From: Gluconobacter oxydans
GTDB taxonomy: Bacteria; Pseudomonadota; Alphaproteobacteria; Acetobacterales; Acetobacteraceae
Length of the DNA stretch: 64,000 bases
Direction: 5' to 3'
Assembly: GCF_006539685.1 (NCBI RefSeq)
Contig: NZ_BJNM01000001.1
Coordinates: forward strand, 1 to 64,000
Shown here: one piece after another, positions 1 to 8,320 of the stretch
Numbering within the stretch: position 1 is the stretch's first letter
Layout of the letters: every line of letters starts with the position of its first letter
Made by a program: the position numbers and the translations under genes
Notes under the pieces: model-generated
What the model was told of the DNA's origin: nothing
The model's database searches: none
What the model saw: only the letters and a program-made list of their open reading frames with translations

Positions 1-2
1 TT

Positions 3-572
3 GCCCGGATCGGCAACCTGACGCTGGAAAGCGGTGAGCGCTGGCTGGTCCGTGGGCCGTCAGGCTCGGGAAAAAGTACGTTCCTGCGCGCTCTTGCCGG
101 ATTGTGGCGTCACGGGAGCGGGGCGGTGTCCTTCAACATGCGTCAGGCCATGTTCCTGCCCCAGCGCAGCTATGTGCCGTCCGGAACCCTGCGTCAGGCC
201 CTGAGCTATCCCGCAACGCCGGACCGTTATGAAACGCTGTCCTGCCAGCGGGTTCTGGAGGCTGTTAATCTGGCGGGATACAGCCATCGGCTGGATGAAA
301 TTGCTGACTGGGGAGATGTGTTGTCCCCCGGAGAACAGCAGCGGCTGGCGGTGGCGAGAGCGCTCCTGTTCCGGCCGGCGATCCTGTTTCTGGACGAGGC
401 GACATCCGCCCTGGACGAAGGCAATGAACGCCGCCTTTACGAGGCCCTTCTTTCCGCGCTGCCCGGCACCACCTTCATCAGTGTGGCGCATCGCGATGCG
501 CTGTGCCGCTTCCACGATCACGAGATTGTTCTTGGCGATGGAAATGCCGTCTTTTCCGTGCTTGAAAAATAG
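3..572 (+). CDS. ABC exporter ATP-binding domain, SbmA/YddA type (3' part only)
   Basis: The gene enters from the left edge, so only its last 189 codons are visible. They encode a full nucleotide-binding domain. The Walker A is GPSGSGKST near position 55-80, the ABC signature is LSPGEQQR, the Walker B is ILFLDEATSALDE, and the switch histidine is in SVAHRD. The LPQRSYVPSGTLRQAL segment after Walker A and the SPGEQQR signature are typical of the YddA/SbmA-BacA/ABCD family, in which this domain is fused to an N-terminal six-helix membrane domain. That membrane part would lie outside the window. The stop TAG is at 570-572 and copA follows in the same direction after 65 bases. The substrate cannot be told. 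Confidence 0.85.
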   Translation, partial: ARIGNLTLESGERWLVRGPSGSGKSTFLRALAGLWRHGSGAVSFNMRQAMFLPQRSYVPSGTLRQALSYPATPDRYETLSCQRVLEAVNLAGYSHRLDEIADWGDVLSPGEQQRLAVARALLFRPAILFLDEATSALDEGNERRLYEALLSALPGTTFISVAHRDALCRFHDHEIVLGDGNAVFSVLEK

Positions 573-637
573 GGTGTTGGGGTATATTTCTCACGAACCC
601 TTTGCAGAATCCTCCTAGCCGACAGGACCCTTTCCAG

Positions 638-3013
638 ATGTCAGAAACGATCAGTTTCCCCGTCGGTGGCATGACCTGCGCCGCCTGTGCCGCACGGATT
701 GAAAAAGTCCTCAACCGTCAGGACGGTGTGAAGGCGACCGTGAACTTCGCGTCCGAACGCGCGCAGGTCGCTTTTGAAAACGCCTCATCCTCCGTTGAAA
801 GCGTCGTGGCGGCCGTGCGTCGTGCGGGCTTCTCCGTGGACGAGCAGAGCCTGGACCTGTCGCTGTCGGGCATGACCTGCGCGGCCTGTGCGGCCCGAAT
901 TGAAAAGATCCTGAACCGCCAGCCTTCCGTACAGGCCAGCGTCAATTTCGCGGCCGAGCGGGCGCATATCAATTACATTCCCGGCGTGGTCGAACCGGCT
1001 TTCCTGATCGGGAAGATCGAAAAGGCCGGTTTCGGCGCAGCTAGGCTAAACGAGGGGACGCGTGAAGACCCCAAAGCGAAGCGGGCCGCCATCTGGAAGC
1101 GTGAGCGCAACCGCTTCATCCTGACGCTCATCCTGTCCCTGCCGCTCTTTGCCGAGATGATCGGCATGTTCTTCGGCCGCATGATCGTGCCGGTTCCGTT
1201 GCAGTTCCTGTTCGCCACGATCGTGCAGTTCGTCTGTGGCGCGCATCTGTATCGCAGGGCCTGGAACGCCGTGCGCGGCGGGTCGGCCAATATGGATGTG
1301 CTGGTCGTGCTCGGAACGTCCATTGCCTGGCTGTTCAGTGCGGTCGTCGTGGTGTTCGGGCTGCACCAGCATGTCTATTTCGAAGCCAGCGCATCTATCA
1401 TCACGCTGATTTCGCTCGGCAAGCTCATGGAGACCCGCGCCAAGAACAAGACGAGCGCCGGGATCGAGAGCCTGATCCAGCTTCAGCCGCAGATCGCGCA
1501 TGTCGAGCGTGATGGCGTCATCGTGGATCGCGCGGTTGCGGACATGCATGTCGGTGACATCTTCGTCGTGCGTCCGGGTGAAAGCGTGCCGGTGGATGGC
1601 GAGATCATCGAGGGTTCTTCCGAAATCAACGAGTCCATGCTGACGGGTGAGAGCGTTCCTGTTCTCAAGGAAGTTGGCAACGAGGTCTTCGGCGGCACGA
1701 TGAACGCCAATGGTGCGCTGCGTGTCCGGGCAACCGGTGTGGGTGCGGATACGGCGCTGGCGCGGATCGTGAAGATGGTCGAGCAGGCACAGGGGTCGAA
1801 GGCCAATGTGCAGCGTCTGGCTGATAAGGTTTCGGGCATTTTCGTGCCTGCGGTCATCGGAATTGCGGTGCTGACCTTCCTGATCGGCTGGGCCGTAACC
1901 GGCTCCGCGACATGGAGCCTCGTCTCCGCCGTGTCCGTGCTGGTCATTGCCTGCCCGTGTTCGCTGGGTCTGGCGACGCCAACGGCCATCATGGTCGGGA
2001 CGGGGCGGGGCGCGCAGTCCGGCATTTTGTTCCGCAATGCCGATGCGCTGGAGCGGGCCGAGAAGCTCAAGACTATCATTGTCGACAAGACCGGCACTCT
2101 GACGCAGGGCCGTCCCACGGTTGCGGCCGTTCATCCGGCGGTAGGTGTTCCGGTGGATACGCTTCTGGGCGTTGCGCATGCCCTGGAGCATAATTCCGAG
2201 CATCCGCTGGCCCGCGCCATCGTGGATTATGCTGAAAGCCACGGCGGGAATGCTCCTGCCGCGGTGGAGGACTTCCAGGCGGTTCCGGGCAAGGGCGTCA
2301 TCGCCCAGTGCGGGGGGCAGGAAGCACGTCTGGGCTCGCCGGCTTTCATGCAGGCGAGTGGTCTGGATCTGTCGTCCCTGCCGGTCGCAGCGTTGGAAAG
2401 CGAGGGCAATACCGTCATCGCCGTGGCGCAGGACGGTCAGGTTCTGGGTATCATCGCACTGGCGGATGAACTGCGGGCCGATGCCGTGGCGACTGTGAAG
2501 GCTCTGAAGGCCCGGGGCATCCGGGTCGTGATGCTGACGGGCGACAACGAACGCGCAGCCTCTGTCGTGGCGCGACAGGTTGGCGTGGATGACTATCTCG
2601 CCGGCGTGCTGCCCGAGCACAAGGCGGATGGTGTTGCGAAATACCGGGCGCAGGGCGGTCTGGTCGGCATGGTGGGCGATGGCATCAACGACGCGCCGGC
2701 CCTGGCCGCCGCCGATGTCGGGTTCGCCATCGGCGCGGGCTCTGCCGTGGCTCTCGATACGGCCGATGTTGTGCTGATGAAGAGCGAGATGACCGGCGTT
2801 CTGGATGCGATTTCGCTGTCCAATGCGACCCTGTCCAAGATCCGGCAGAACCTGTTCTTCGCCTTCATCTACAACATTCTGGGCCTGCCGCTGGCGGCTT
2901 TCGGAATGCTGAATCCGATCGTGGCGGGCGCTGCCATGGCCATGAGTTCCGTCTCGGTGGTCAGCAACTCCCTGCTGCTCAACCGCTGGAAACCGATCTC
3001 CGGCAAGTCCTGA
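638..3013 (+). CDS. copA: Copper-exporting P1B-type ATPase
   Basis: This 791-aa protein pumps Cu(I) out of the cytoplasm at the cost of ATP. Two heavy-metal-associated domains sit at the N-terminus, each with a GMTCAAC site (C14/C17 and C81/C84). They are followed by eight predicted membrane helices. The metal-binding CPC motif is at 439-441, the phosphorylated aspartate is D483 of DKTGTLT, the SEHPLA nucleotide motif follows, and the GDGINDAP hinge is near 680. I chose the ATG at 638 because AGGA lies about 10 bases upstream; an in-frame TTG exists at 602. No CueR-type dyad is visible in the 65 bases before it. The assignment to copper or silver rather than zinc rests on CPC plus paired CAAC domains. 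Confidence 0.93.
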   Translation: MSETISFPVGGMTCAACAARIEKVLNRQDGVKATVNFASERAQVAFENASSSVESVVAAVRRAGFSVDEQSLDLSLSGMTCAACAARIEKILNRQPSVQASVNFAAERAHINYIPGVVEPAFLIGKIEKAGFGAARLNEGTREDPKAKRAAIWKRERNRFILTLILSLPLFAEMIGMFFGRMIVPVPLQFLFATIVQFVCGAHLYRRAWNAVRGGSANMDVLVVLGTSIAWLFSAVVVVFGLHQHVYFEASASIITLISLGKLMETRAKNKTSAGIESLIQLQPQIAHVERDGVIVDRAVADMHVGDIFVVRPGESVPVDGEIIEGSSEINESMLTGESVPVLKEVGNEVFGGTMNANGALRVRATGVGADTALARIVKMVEQAQGSKANVQRLADKVSGIFVPAVIGIAVLTFLIGWAVTGSATWSLVSAVSVLVIACPCSLGLATPTAIMVGTGRGAQSGILFRNADALERAEKLKTIIVDKTGTLTQGRPTVAAVHPAVGVPVDTLLGVAHALEHNSEHPLARAIVDYAESHGGNAPAAVEDFQAVPGKGVIAQCGGQEARLGSPAFMQASGLDLSSLPVAALESEGNTVIAVAQDGQVLGIIALADELRADAVATVKALKARGIRVVMLTGDNERAASVVARQVGVDDYLAGVLPEHKADGVAKYRAQGGLVGMVGDGINDAPALAAADVGFAIGAGSAVALDTADVVLMKSEMTGVLDAISLSNATLSKIRQNLFFAFIYNILGLPLAAFGMLNPIVAGAAMAMSSVSVVSNSLLLNRWKPISGKS

Positions 3014-3034
3014 CGTGGGCTCTTCCGGGGGCGG

Positions 3035-3703
3035 TCACTGCACCCGGAACGGGAATTTCCTGCGGGCGAAATCGAGCATGGCCGTCGCGCCATGCTCCCA
3101 CAGACCCAGCGGTTCGCTGCTGCCGATATGGCCGACAGCGCCCGCTTCCAGAAAATCCGACTGCCACTGACCGGCGAGTTCCCGCGCACGCGGCAGGGAC
3201 AGCCAGGGGTCATTGCTGCTGGCCATGATCGCGGTGGGGACGGGCAGGGGCATGTGGGGAAGCGGCCCAAAAGCACGGATGCGCGTGACGTCCGGATGTG
3301 CTGTCTGGTCGATATCCGCAGGCGCCACCAGAAACGCCCCGGCCACCTTCTGGCCACCATGACGGCTCAGCCATTTCGCACTCAGCACGGCCCCAAGACT
3401 GTGGGCGATCAGAAAAACCGGACGGGATGAGGCCTCGACCGCAGTGGTGAGCGCTGCTTCCCAGTCTGCGGGTGTGGGCGTTTCCCAGTCCGTCTGGTGA
3501 AGACGTTTCAGGCCATAAGTCTGTTCCCAGTGGGACTGCCAGTGATCCGGGCCCGAACCGAAGAGGCCGGGAACCAGCAGCAACTCGACCTGCTGGCCGA
3601 GGCGCTGGAACGCACCGGCGATCTGCTGGCGGCCCGTATCGGGCAGGCCATGCGTCGCCCAGGCGGGATCGAAAGATGTCGGACGGCCGGAAAACAGGTT
3701 CAT
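3035..3703 (-). CDS. RBBP9/YdeN-type alpha/beta serine hydrolase
   Basis: A 222-aa single-domain hydrolase of the RBBP9/YdeN family (DUF1749-like small serine hydrolases). The early VPGLFGSGPDHWQSHWE segment is characteristic of the family. The nucleophile is S102 in HSLG, with D165 (SSNDPW) and H192 (GHIG) completing a plausible triad. There is no signal peptide, so it should be cytoplasmic. The start at 3703 is supported by a GAGGAG ribosome site seven bases upstream; a longer reading frame begins at 3754. It converges on copA with 21 bases between stops. Physiological substrate unknown for most of the family. Confidence 0.8.
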   Translation of the reverse strand: MNLFSGRPTSFDPAWATHGLPDTGRQQIAGAFQRLGQQVELLLVPGLFGSGPDHWQSHWEQTYGLKRLHQTDWETPTPADWEAALTTAVEASSRPVFLIAHSLGAVLSAKWLSRHGGQKVAGAFLVAPADIDQTAHPDVTRIRAFGPLPHMPLPVPTAIMASSNDPWLSLPRARELAGQWQSDFLEAGAVGHIGSSEPLGLWEHGATAMLDFARRKFPFRVQ

Positions 3704-3789
3704 GACGTTATCTCCTCTCAGCCGCCCCGACTCTTCTGCTGGAGAGCGGAACAAGACTTCGAGTTAATAACGAACACAAACGCATATTA

Positions 3790-3822
3790 AATAAAACAAC
3801 TTTTGTTTATGGTTGTTTTATT
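3790..3822. repeat. AT-rich perfect 11-bp inverted repeat
   Basis: AATAAAACAAC (3790-3800) is repeated in perfect inverse at 3812-3822 around an 11-base spacer. It starts six bases beyond the cysK stop and lies upstream of the hydrolase gene, both read on the minus strand. It could be a weak, AT-rich terminator for cysK or an operator for the hydrolase. It is much AT-richer than its surroundings. Confidence 0.55.
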
Positions 3823-3827
3823 GACCC

Positions 3828-4823
3828 TCAGGCCAGCCCGTCGAAGAGCTGTGTGGAGAGGTAGCGTTCCGCGAAGGACGGGACGATGGCCACGATCGTC
3901 TTGCCGCGGCTGGAGGGCTTGCGGGCCAGTTCCATTCCCGCGAACAGGGCGGCTCCCGAGGAAATCCCGATGGGAATGCCTTCAACGGCTGCACACAGGC
4001 GTGCCGTTGCCACCGCTTCCTGTTCGGAGACCTCGAACACGCCATCCAGCGCCTTGAGATCCAGCGTGTCGGGTTCGAAACCCGGGCCGATACCCTGAAT
4101 GCCATGCGGTCCAGGCTCGTCGCCATGCAGCACGGCACTTTCCCGCGGTTCCACACCATAGACCTTGATGGATTTGCGGTGCTTCTTGAGCCCGTGGGCA
4201 ATGCCAGACGCCGTACCACCCGTGCCCAGACCGGCCACGACCATATCGACCTTGCCTGCTGTATCTTCCCAGATTTCCCGGGCCGTCGTGGCTTCATGCA
4301 CGGCCGGGTTGGCGTCGTTTTCGAACTGGCTCGGCATCCAGGCGTCAGGCAGAGTGCGGTTGAGCTGTTCAGCGCGTTCGATGGCGCCGGCCATGCCGCG
4401 GGATGCAGGGGTCAGTTCCGTGTCCGCGCCCATCAGGCGCAGCATCTTGCGGCGCTCGGTCGAGGCGTTTTCCGGCATGGTGACGATCAGGCGGTATCCC
4501 AGCGCCACCGCTGCGAAAGCGAGCGAAATGCCGGTATTGCCCGAGGTCGGCTCGATCAGGACAGTGCGGCCCGGCGTAATCAGGCCGCGCGCTTCGGCAT
4601 CGCGCAGCATGGCCACTCCGATCCGGTCCTTGACGGAGCCGAGTGGGTTGAAGAATTCCAGCTTGAGGAGCAGCCGCCCGTTGAGATGCTCACGCTGGGT
4701 CAGGTGTGGCAGCGCGACCAATGGTGTGCCTCCCACCGTCTCCAGAAAGGAGTTGAAAACGTGGCCCCGGGGGGCGGCATAACCTTCGAACGGGGCGGGG
4801 GACAGCGGAACCTTCTTGCTCAT
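3828..4823 (-). CDS. cysK: Cysteine synthase / O-acetylserine sulfhydrylase
   Basis: A 331-aa PLP fold-type II enzyme that makes L-cysteine from O-acetylserine and sulfide. The PLP-binding lysine is K65 in GSVKDR, and the substrate loop PTSGNTG lies at 92-98. The cofactor phosphate loop GLGTGGTASG and the C-terminal GISSGAAL segment also match the family. The N-terminus has about 20 extra residues before the usual core. The start at 4823 has a GTGAGG site just upstream; an in-frame GTG at 4838 would add five residues. CysK and CysM cannot be separated with certainty by eye, and a cystathionine beta-synthase-like role is possible. It is transcribed away from the structured intergenic region to its right. 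Confidence 0.88.
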   Translation of the reverse strand: MSKKVPLSPAPFEGYAAPRGHVFNSFLETVGGTPLVALPHLTQREHLNGRLLLKLEFFNPLGSVKDRIGVAMLRDAEARGLITPGRTVLIEPTSGNTGISLAFAAVALGYRLIVTMPENASTERRKMLRLMGADTELTPASRGMAGAIERAEQLNRTLPDAWMPSQFENDANPAVHEATTAREIWEDTAGKVDMVVAGLGTGGTASGIAHGLKKHRKSIKVYGVEPRESAVLHGDEPGPHGIQGIGPGFEPDTLDLKALDGVFEVSEQEAVATARLCAAVEGIPIGISSGAALFAGMELARKPSSRGKTIVAIVPSFAERYLSTQLFDGLA

Positions 4824-5145
4824 GGCCTCACTTAACACGGGAAATGGGGGAAAGGGCAGACGGTAAATGATGATTTCCGTTACAGCGAAACAATAGCGTT
4901 ATTATGGGCGCGTCGTCGATATCGCATCATGTTCATGCGTTATATATTGACGCTGCGCCCTATGACGTCGTATGTGATCCGCTCCAGTGGCATCCACAGC
5001 AACGGGACCAGTCGGTCAATGATGTGTCGAATGTGTAGCTCGCAGCGCAAACGCTGCTCCGCTTCAGGTCCGGAGGCAAGTGTCTCCGGCGTGTCATAAC
5101 GCCCGACAACTGGACTGTCGGGCTCTTTCTTCAGGGTCCGGCATC
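4824..5145. other. Intergenic region cysK / 65-aa protein
   Basis: This 322-base gap separates divergent genes. No convincing coding frame is seen. Its left part is AT-rich (around 4880-4950) and probably holds the cysK promoter. A weak TTGACG box is at 4947-4952. The right third contains three consecutive perfect hairpins (5042-5132), listed separately. Confidence 0.5.
5042..5132 (+). ncRNA. Candidate structured RNA: three tandem hairpins ending in a terminator
   Basis: Three perfect stems follow each other. GCAGCG/CGCTGC with a CAAA loop spans 5042-5057. CCGGAG/CTCCGG with an 8-base loop spans 5070-5089. GCCCGACA/TGTCGGGC with a 7-base loop spans 5101-5123 and is followed by the pyrimidine run TCTTTCTTC. 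The last looks like an intrinsic terminator 13 bases before the start of the 65-aa gene. The element could be a small RNA whose transcript ends here, or a 5' leader that attenuates the downstream gene. I could not match it to a known riboswitch, 6S, SRP or tmRNA consensus. Confidence 0.5.
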
Positions 5146-5343
5146 ATGCTTGGTTCAACAGTCATCGAAATCAACGGCGTCTTCCTCGGCGCGGCCATTC
5201 TGGTCAGCACGAGCGGCACAAGGCGCTTTTATGCCGCGCATGACAGCGTGCGCGCGCTCCATAACGAACTCCTTCCCGATCTGGGCGCGCTTCAGCAGCG
5301 TATCCGTCAGCATGTGCGCAAACCTGGCCGCCAGATGGTCTGA
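5146..5343 (+). CDS. Small uncharacterised protein (65 aa)
   Basis: A 65-aa protein beginning MLGSTVIEINGVFLG, with a hydrophobic N-terminal half and a basic C-terminus ending in RKPGRQMV. I do not recognise a family. The ATG at 5146 has an AGGG about 11 bases upstream; the frame stays open back to 5080, but that longer form would run through the third hairpin. The short length makes it less certain, but the frame contains no other gene and lies directly behind the structured element. It may be translated from an RNA read through that hairpin. The oppC start follows 82 bases after the stop. Confidence 0.5.
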   Translation: MLGSTVIEINGVFLGAAILVSTSGTRRFYAAHDSVRALHNELLPDLGALQQRIRQHVRKPGRQMV

Positions 5344-5425
5344 TTGACGAAGATCCTCTTCTGTCCGGACGTGTTCGTGCTGTAGAACGAAAAAAGATCA
5401 CGCACCGGAACGGAATGGAGCAGGC

Positions 5426-6397
5426 GTGGAAGGAAGTTATCGGCGGATTATCCGCGCTGTTCTGACGCGCCGTGACGGCGCCTTTGCGGCCCTGCTTCTG
5501 GTTTCCATCATCCTCGCCTGCCTGTCCGCCCCGCTTTATGCGACGCTCAACGGGATTGATCCGTTTTCTTCCGACATCGCAGGCACGACGATCCGGAACG
5601 GGCAGCGCGTTGATCTCATGCAGCCCAATGACAACCCGCTGCATCTGGGCCTCAGTCCGATCGGACCGGACTGGCGGCTGGGGCCGTATGCGCTCGGGGC
5701 GGACTCGCAGGGGCGGGATGTGGCGGCGCGCGTCCTGTATGGCGGCCGCAATTCCTTGCTGATTGCAGCGGCGTCCGCGATGGTCTGTCTGTGTCTGGCG
5801 GCCTGTATCGGGATCTGTGCCGGGTATTTCGGCGGCTGGATTGATCTGATCCTGTCGCGCATTCTGGATATGCTCTGGGCGATCCCGGTCTATCTGTTTG
5901 CGATTTCGCTGTCCGTCGTCACGGTGGGGCATGGCATCCGGCTTGGACCTGTGACCATCGGGGCGGATAATCTGCTGATCCCGATCGGGATTATCGCGCT
6001 GGTTTATGTGCCCTATGCGGCGCGGCCGTTGCGGGCGCGGGCGCTGAGCCTGTCGCAGGCGGGATTTGTCATGGCGGCGCGGGGCATGGGAGCGTCGGAC
6101 TGGCGCATCCTGTGGCGGGAAATCCTGCCGGGGCTGACACCGACCATGGCGGTTCTGGCACCGCTTGTGATGGCGCTGTGCATGTTGGCGGAATCCGCAT
6201 TGTCTTTCCTGTCGCTCGGCGTTCAGGCGCCGGCGGCATCCTGGGGGACGATCATTCAGGACGGCGAAGGGCTGCTCTATACGCGGCCCATGGTGGCCAT
6301 CGTGCCGGGGCTGGCGATTGTTCTGACGGTGTTGGCGCTTAATGTTCTGGGTAATGCGCTGCGGGACCAGCTTGATCCCAAGGGAGCAGGCCGATGA
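5426..6397 (+). CDS. Peptide/nickel-type ABC transporter permease (DppC/OppC)
   Basis: A 323-aa inner-membrane permease of the OppC/DppC family. It has an N-terminal OppC-like helix, a periplasmic segment, and a six-helix BPD_transp_1 core. The EAA loop that docks to the ATPase lies around AARGMGASDWRILWREILPG. The start is GTG at 5426 with GGAG eight bases upstream; the nearby ATG at 5415 is out of frame. It overlaps the next gene by four bases (ATGA). It is the first gene of a four-gene transporter operon in the order C-B-D-F. The substrate is unknown because no periplasmic binding protein is encoded nearby. Confidence 0.88.
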   Translation: MEGSYRRIIRAVLTRRDGAFAALLLVSIILACLSAPLYATLNGIDPFSSDIAGTTIRNGQRVDLMQPNDNPLHLGLSPIGPDWRLGPYALGADSQGRDVAARVLYGGRNSLLIAAASAMVCLCLAACIGICAGYFGGWIDLILSRILDMLWAIPVYLFAISLSVVTVGHGIRLGPVTIGADNLLIPIGIIALVYVPYAARPLRARALSLSQAGFVMAARGMGASDWRILWREILPGLTPTMAVLAPLVMALCMLAESALSFLSLGVQAPAASWGTIIQDGEGLLYTRPMVAIVPGLAIVLTVLALNVLGNALRDQLDPKGAGR

Positions 6398-7377
6398 TCC
6401 GCAGTCTGGCCTCCCGGACCGGGCAGATGCTGCTGGTCATTTTCGGGATTTCGGTTCTGGTGTTCTGCATTTTCTTTGCGACACCGGGCGCGGACCCGAC
6501 GGCGCGCATTGCAGGACGCGGGGCCAGTCCGCAGGTCGTGGAACGTATCCGCGCGGAATATGGGTTCGATCGTCCGCTACCCGTGCAGTACGTGAAGATG
6601 ATGGAAAAGCTGTTCGTCACCCGGGACCTGACGTCCTTCGTCAATCACGGGCAGAGGGTCGTTCCGGAAGTGTTGCAGGCAGCCCCCGTGACACTCTCGC
6701 TGGTGCTGTGGGCGGCGTTTTTCTGGGTCAGTGGATCGCTGGTGTTCGGGATTGCCTCGGCCGTTCTGCGGGATAGCTGGGTGGATCGGCTGCTGATGGT
6801 TCTGGGGCTGATCGGGCTGTCGATGCCGGTGTTCTGGCTCGGGGAAGTCGTCAATCTCGTCACACAGAGCCGCTGGCATGACACGTTCCTGTTCCGCTGG
6901 GTGCCGCCGCTTGGATACGTGCCGTTTTCGCAGAGTCCCTGGGGCTGGGCGAAGGCGCTGTTCCTGCCGTCCCTGACATTGGCAGTGTGTTTCATCGGCC
7001 TGTATGCGCGGGTTCTGCGCTCCGAACTTCTGACCGCCATGGGCGAAGACGCCATCCGCACCGCCCGGGCCAAGGGGGCGGGGCCGGTGCGCGTGTGGCT
7101 GTGGCATGGTCTGCGACTATCCTGGCTGAGCTATATTTCGCTGTTCGGACTGGATTTTGCGCAGCTTCTGGGGGGTGGCGCGCTTCTGACGGAAGTTGTG
7201 TTCGCCATGCCGGGGGTGGGGCGGCTGACCTATCAGGCGCTGGCGACGCTCGACCTGCCGCTCATCATGGCGACGGTCATGTATGCCGCCGTATTCGTCG
7301 TGATCGCCAATGCGCTGGTGGACGGGCTCTATGCCCTGCTGGACCCGCGGATCATGGAGGGACGGCATGGGCGCTGA
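6394..7377 (+). CDS. Peptide/nickel-type ABC transporter permease (DppB/OppB)
   Basis: A 327-aa permease of the OppB/DppB family, partner of the preceding OppC-type protein. The family hallmark is visible at the N-terminus: a first helix, then PGADPTARIAGRGASPQVVERIRAEYGFDRP-type sequence preceding VQYV. The coupling loop RTARAKGAGPVRVWLWHG lies in the second half. It starts with ATGA overlapping the oppC stop and ends 11 bases inside the ATPase gene, so the four proteins are very likely translationally coupled. Confidence 0.88.
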   Translation: MIRSLASRTGQMLLVIFGISVLVFCIFFATPGADPTARIAGRGASPQVVERIRAEYGFDRPLPVQYVKMMEKLFVTRDLTSFVNHGQRVVPEVLQAAPVTLSLVLWAAFFWVSGSLVFGIASAVLRDSWVDRLLMVLGLIGLSMPVFWLGEVVNLVTQSRWHDTFLFRWVPPLGYVPFSQSPWGWAKALFLPSLTLAVCFIGLYARVLRSELLTAMGEDAIRTARAKGAGPVRVWLWHGLRLSWLSYISLFGLDFAQLLGGGALLTEVVFAMPGVGRLTYQALATLDLPLIMATVMYAAVFVVIANALVDGLYALLDPRIMEGRHGR

Positions 7378-8320
7378 CGCTCTTTTAAAGCTGCATCACC
7401 TGCATCTGGAACTGCCGAAGGGGACGGCCCTGCTGGAAGATGTGTCCCTGACCGTGAGGCGCGGGGATGCGCTGGGCGTGGTCGGAGAGTCCGGGTCCGG
7501 GAAAAGCCTGACGGCCATGAGCGTGATGGGGTTGCTGCCCGGTCTTAAGGCCTCGGGCTCCATCCGTTTTGAGGGCCGCGAACTTCTGGGAATGAAGGAT
7601 CGTGAGTGGCGACGTCTGCGGGGTGCGGGCATGGCCATGATCTTTCAGGACCCGATGACGGCGTTTCTGCCAGTCCGCTCCATTGGGGCACAGATCGACG
7701 AGCAGATCCGGCTGCATGAGCCAGTAAGCCGTCGCGAGGCCCGCGCGCGGACGGTGCGCCTACTGGGACGGATGGGTGTCCCCGATCCGGAAGCGGCGGC
7801 AAACCGCTATCCGCATCAGCTTTCCGGCGGTCTGCGGCAGCGCGCCATGATCGCAATGGCGCTGTCCTGTGATCCGGCACTTCTGATCGCGGATGAGCCG
7901 ACTACCGCGCTCGATGTTACGGTGCAGGCGCAGATCCTGACGCTGCTGTGCGAAATCCGCGACAGCGGTGCGGGTGTGATGCTGATTACCCACGATATGG
8001 GCGTCGTGGCGCAGACCTGCACGCATGTGGCTGTCGTCTATTCCGGGCTTGTCGTGGAGCAGGGGCCGGTTGCGGCAGTCATGGCGCGGCCGCTGCATCC
8101 TTATACGCAGGCTTTGCTGGAGGCGATCCCGCCGCTGGATGGCCCGAGACCGGATGCGCTGCCAACCATTCCGGGCCGTCCGTCGGCTCCGGAGGCGCGG
8201 CCGGAAGGTTGCGTTTTCGCGCCGCGCTGCCGGTTCGTGCGACCGGACTGTGGCGTGCGTCCTGCTTTGCGTGAACCGGAAGAAGGGCGGCGCGTGGCCT
8301 GCGTGCTGTACGACGCATGA
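7367..8320 (+). CDS. Oligopeptide ABC transporter ATPase (OppD/DppD type)
   Basis: A 317-aa ATP-binding subunit. The Walker A GESGSGKS is near residues 38-45, the signature is [14 protein letters not shown], and the Walker B is [12 protein letters not shown]. The C-terminal oligo_HPY extension contains cysteines in the CVFAPRCRF and RPDCG segments, typical of OppD/DppD. The start at 7367 is chosen because GGAGGGA lies directly upstream inside the permease gene; the frame is open further upstream to 7310. The stop overlaps the next ATG. Confidence 0.88.
   Translation: MGADALLKLHHLHLELPKGTALLEDVSLTVRRGDALGVVGESGSGKSLTAMSVMGLLPGLKASGSIRFEGRELLGMKDREWRRLRGAGMAMIFQDPMTAFLPVRSIGAQIDEQIRLHEPVSRREARARTVRLLGRMGVPDPEAAANRYPHQLSGGLRQRAMIAMALSCDPALLIADEPTTALDVTVQAQILTLLCEIRDSGAGVMLITHDMGVVAQTCTHVAVVYSGLVVEQGPVAAVMARPLHPYTQALLEAIPPLDGPRPDALPTIPGRPSAPEARPEGCVFAPRCRFVRPDCGVRPALREPEEGRRVACVLYDA

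Noticed and set aside
573-637. CueR-type operator before copA
   Set aside because: No dyad with the elongated 19-bp spacer promoter layout could be found in this gap.
1046-2620. Long open frame antisense to copA
   Set aside because: High-GC DNA gives long antisense frames opposite well-conserved genes. Its protein is His/Arg/Gln-rich with no domain, and copA explains the region.
5062-5090. SRP 4.5S RNA, because of a TCAGGTCCGGA string
   Set aside because: The following conserved AGCAG part of the SRP loop is missing and the stem pairs differently.
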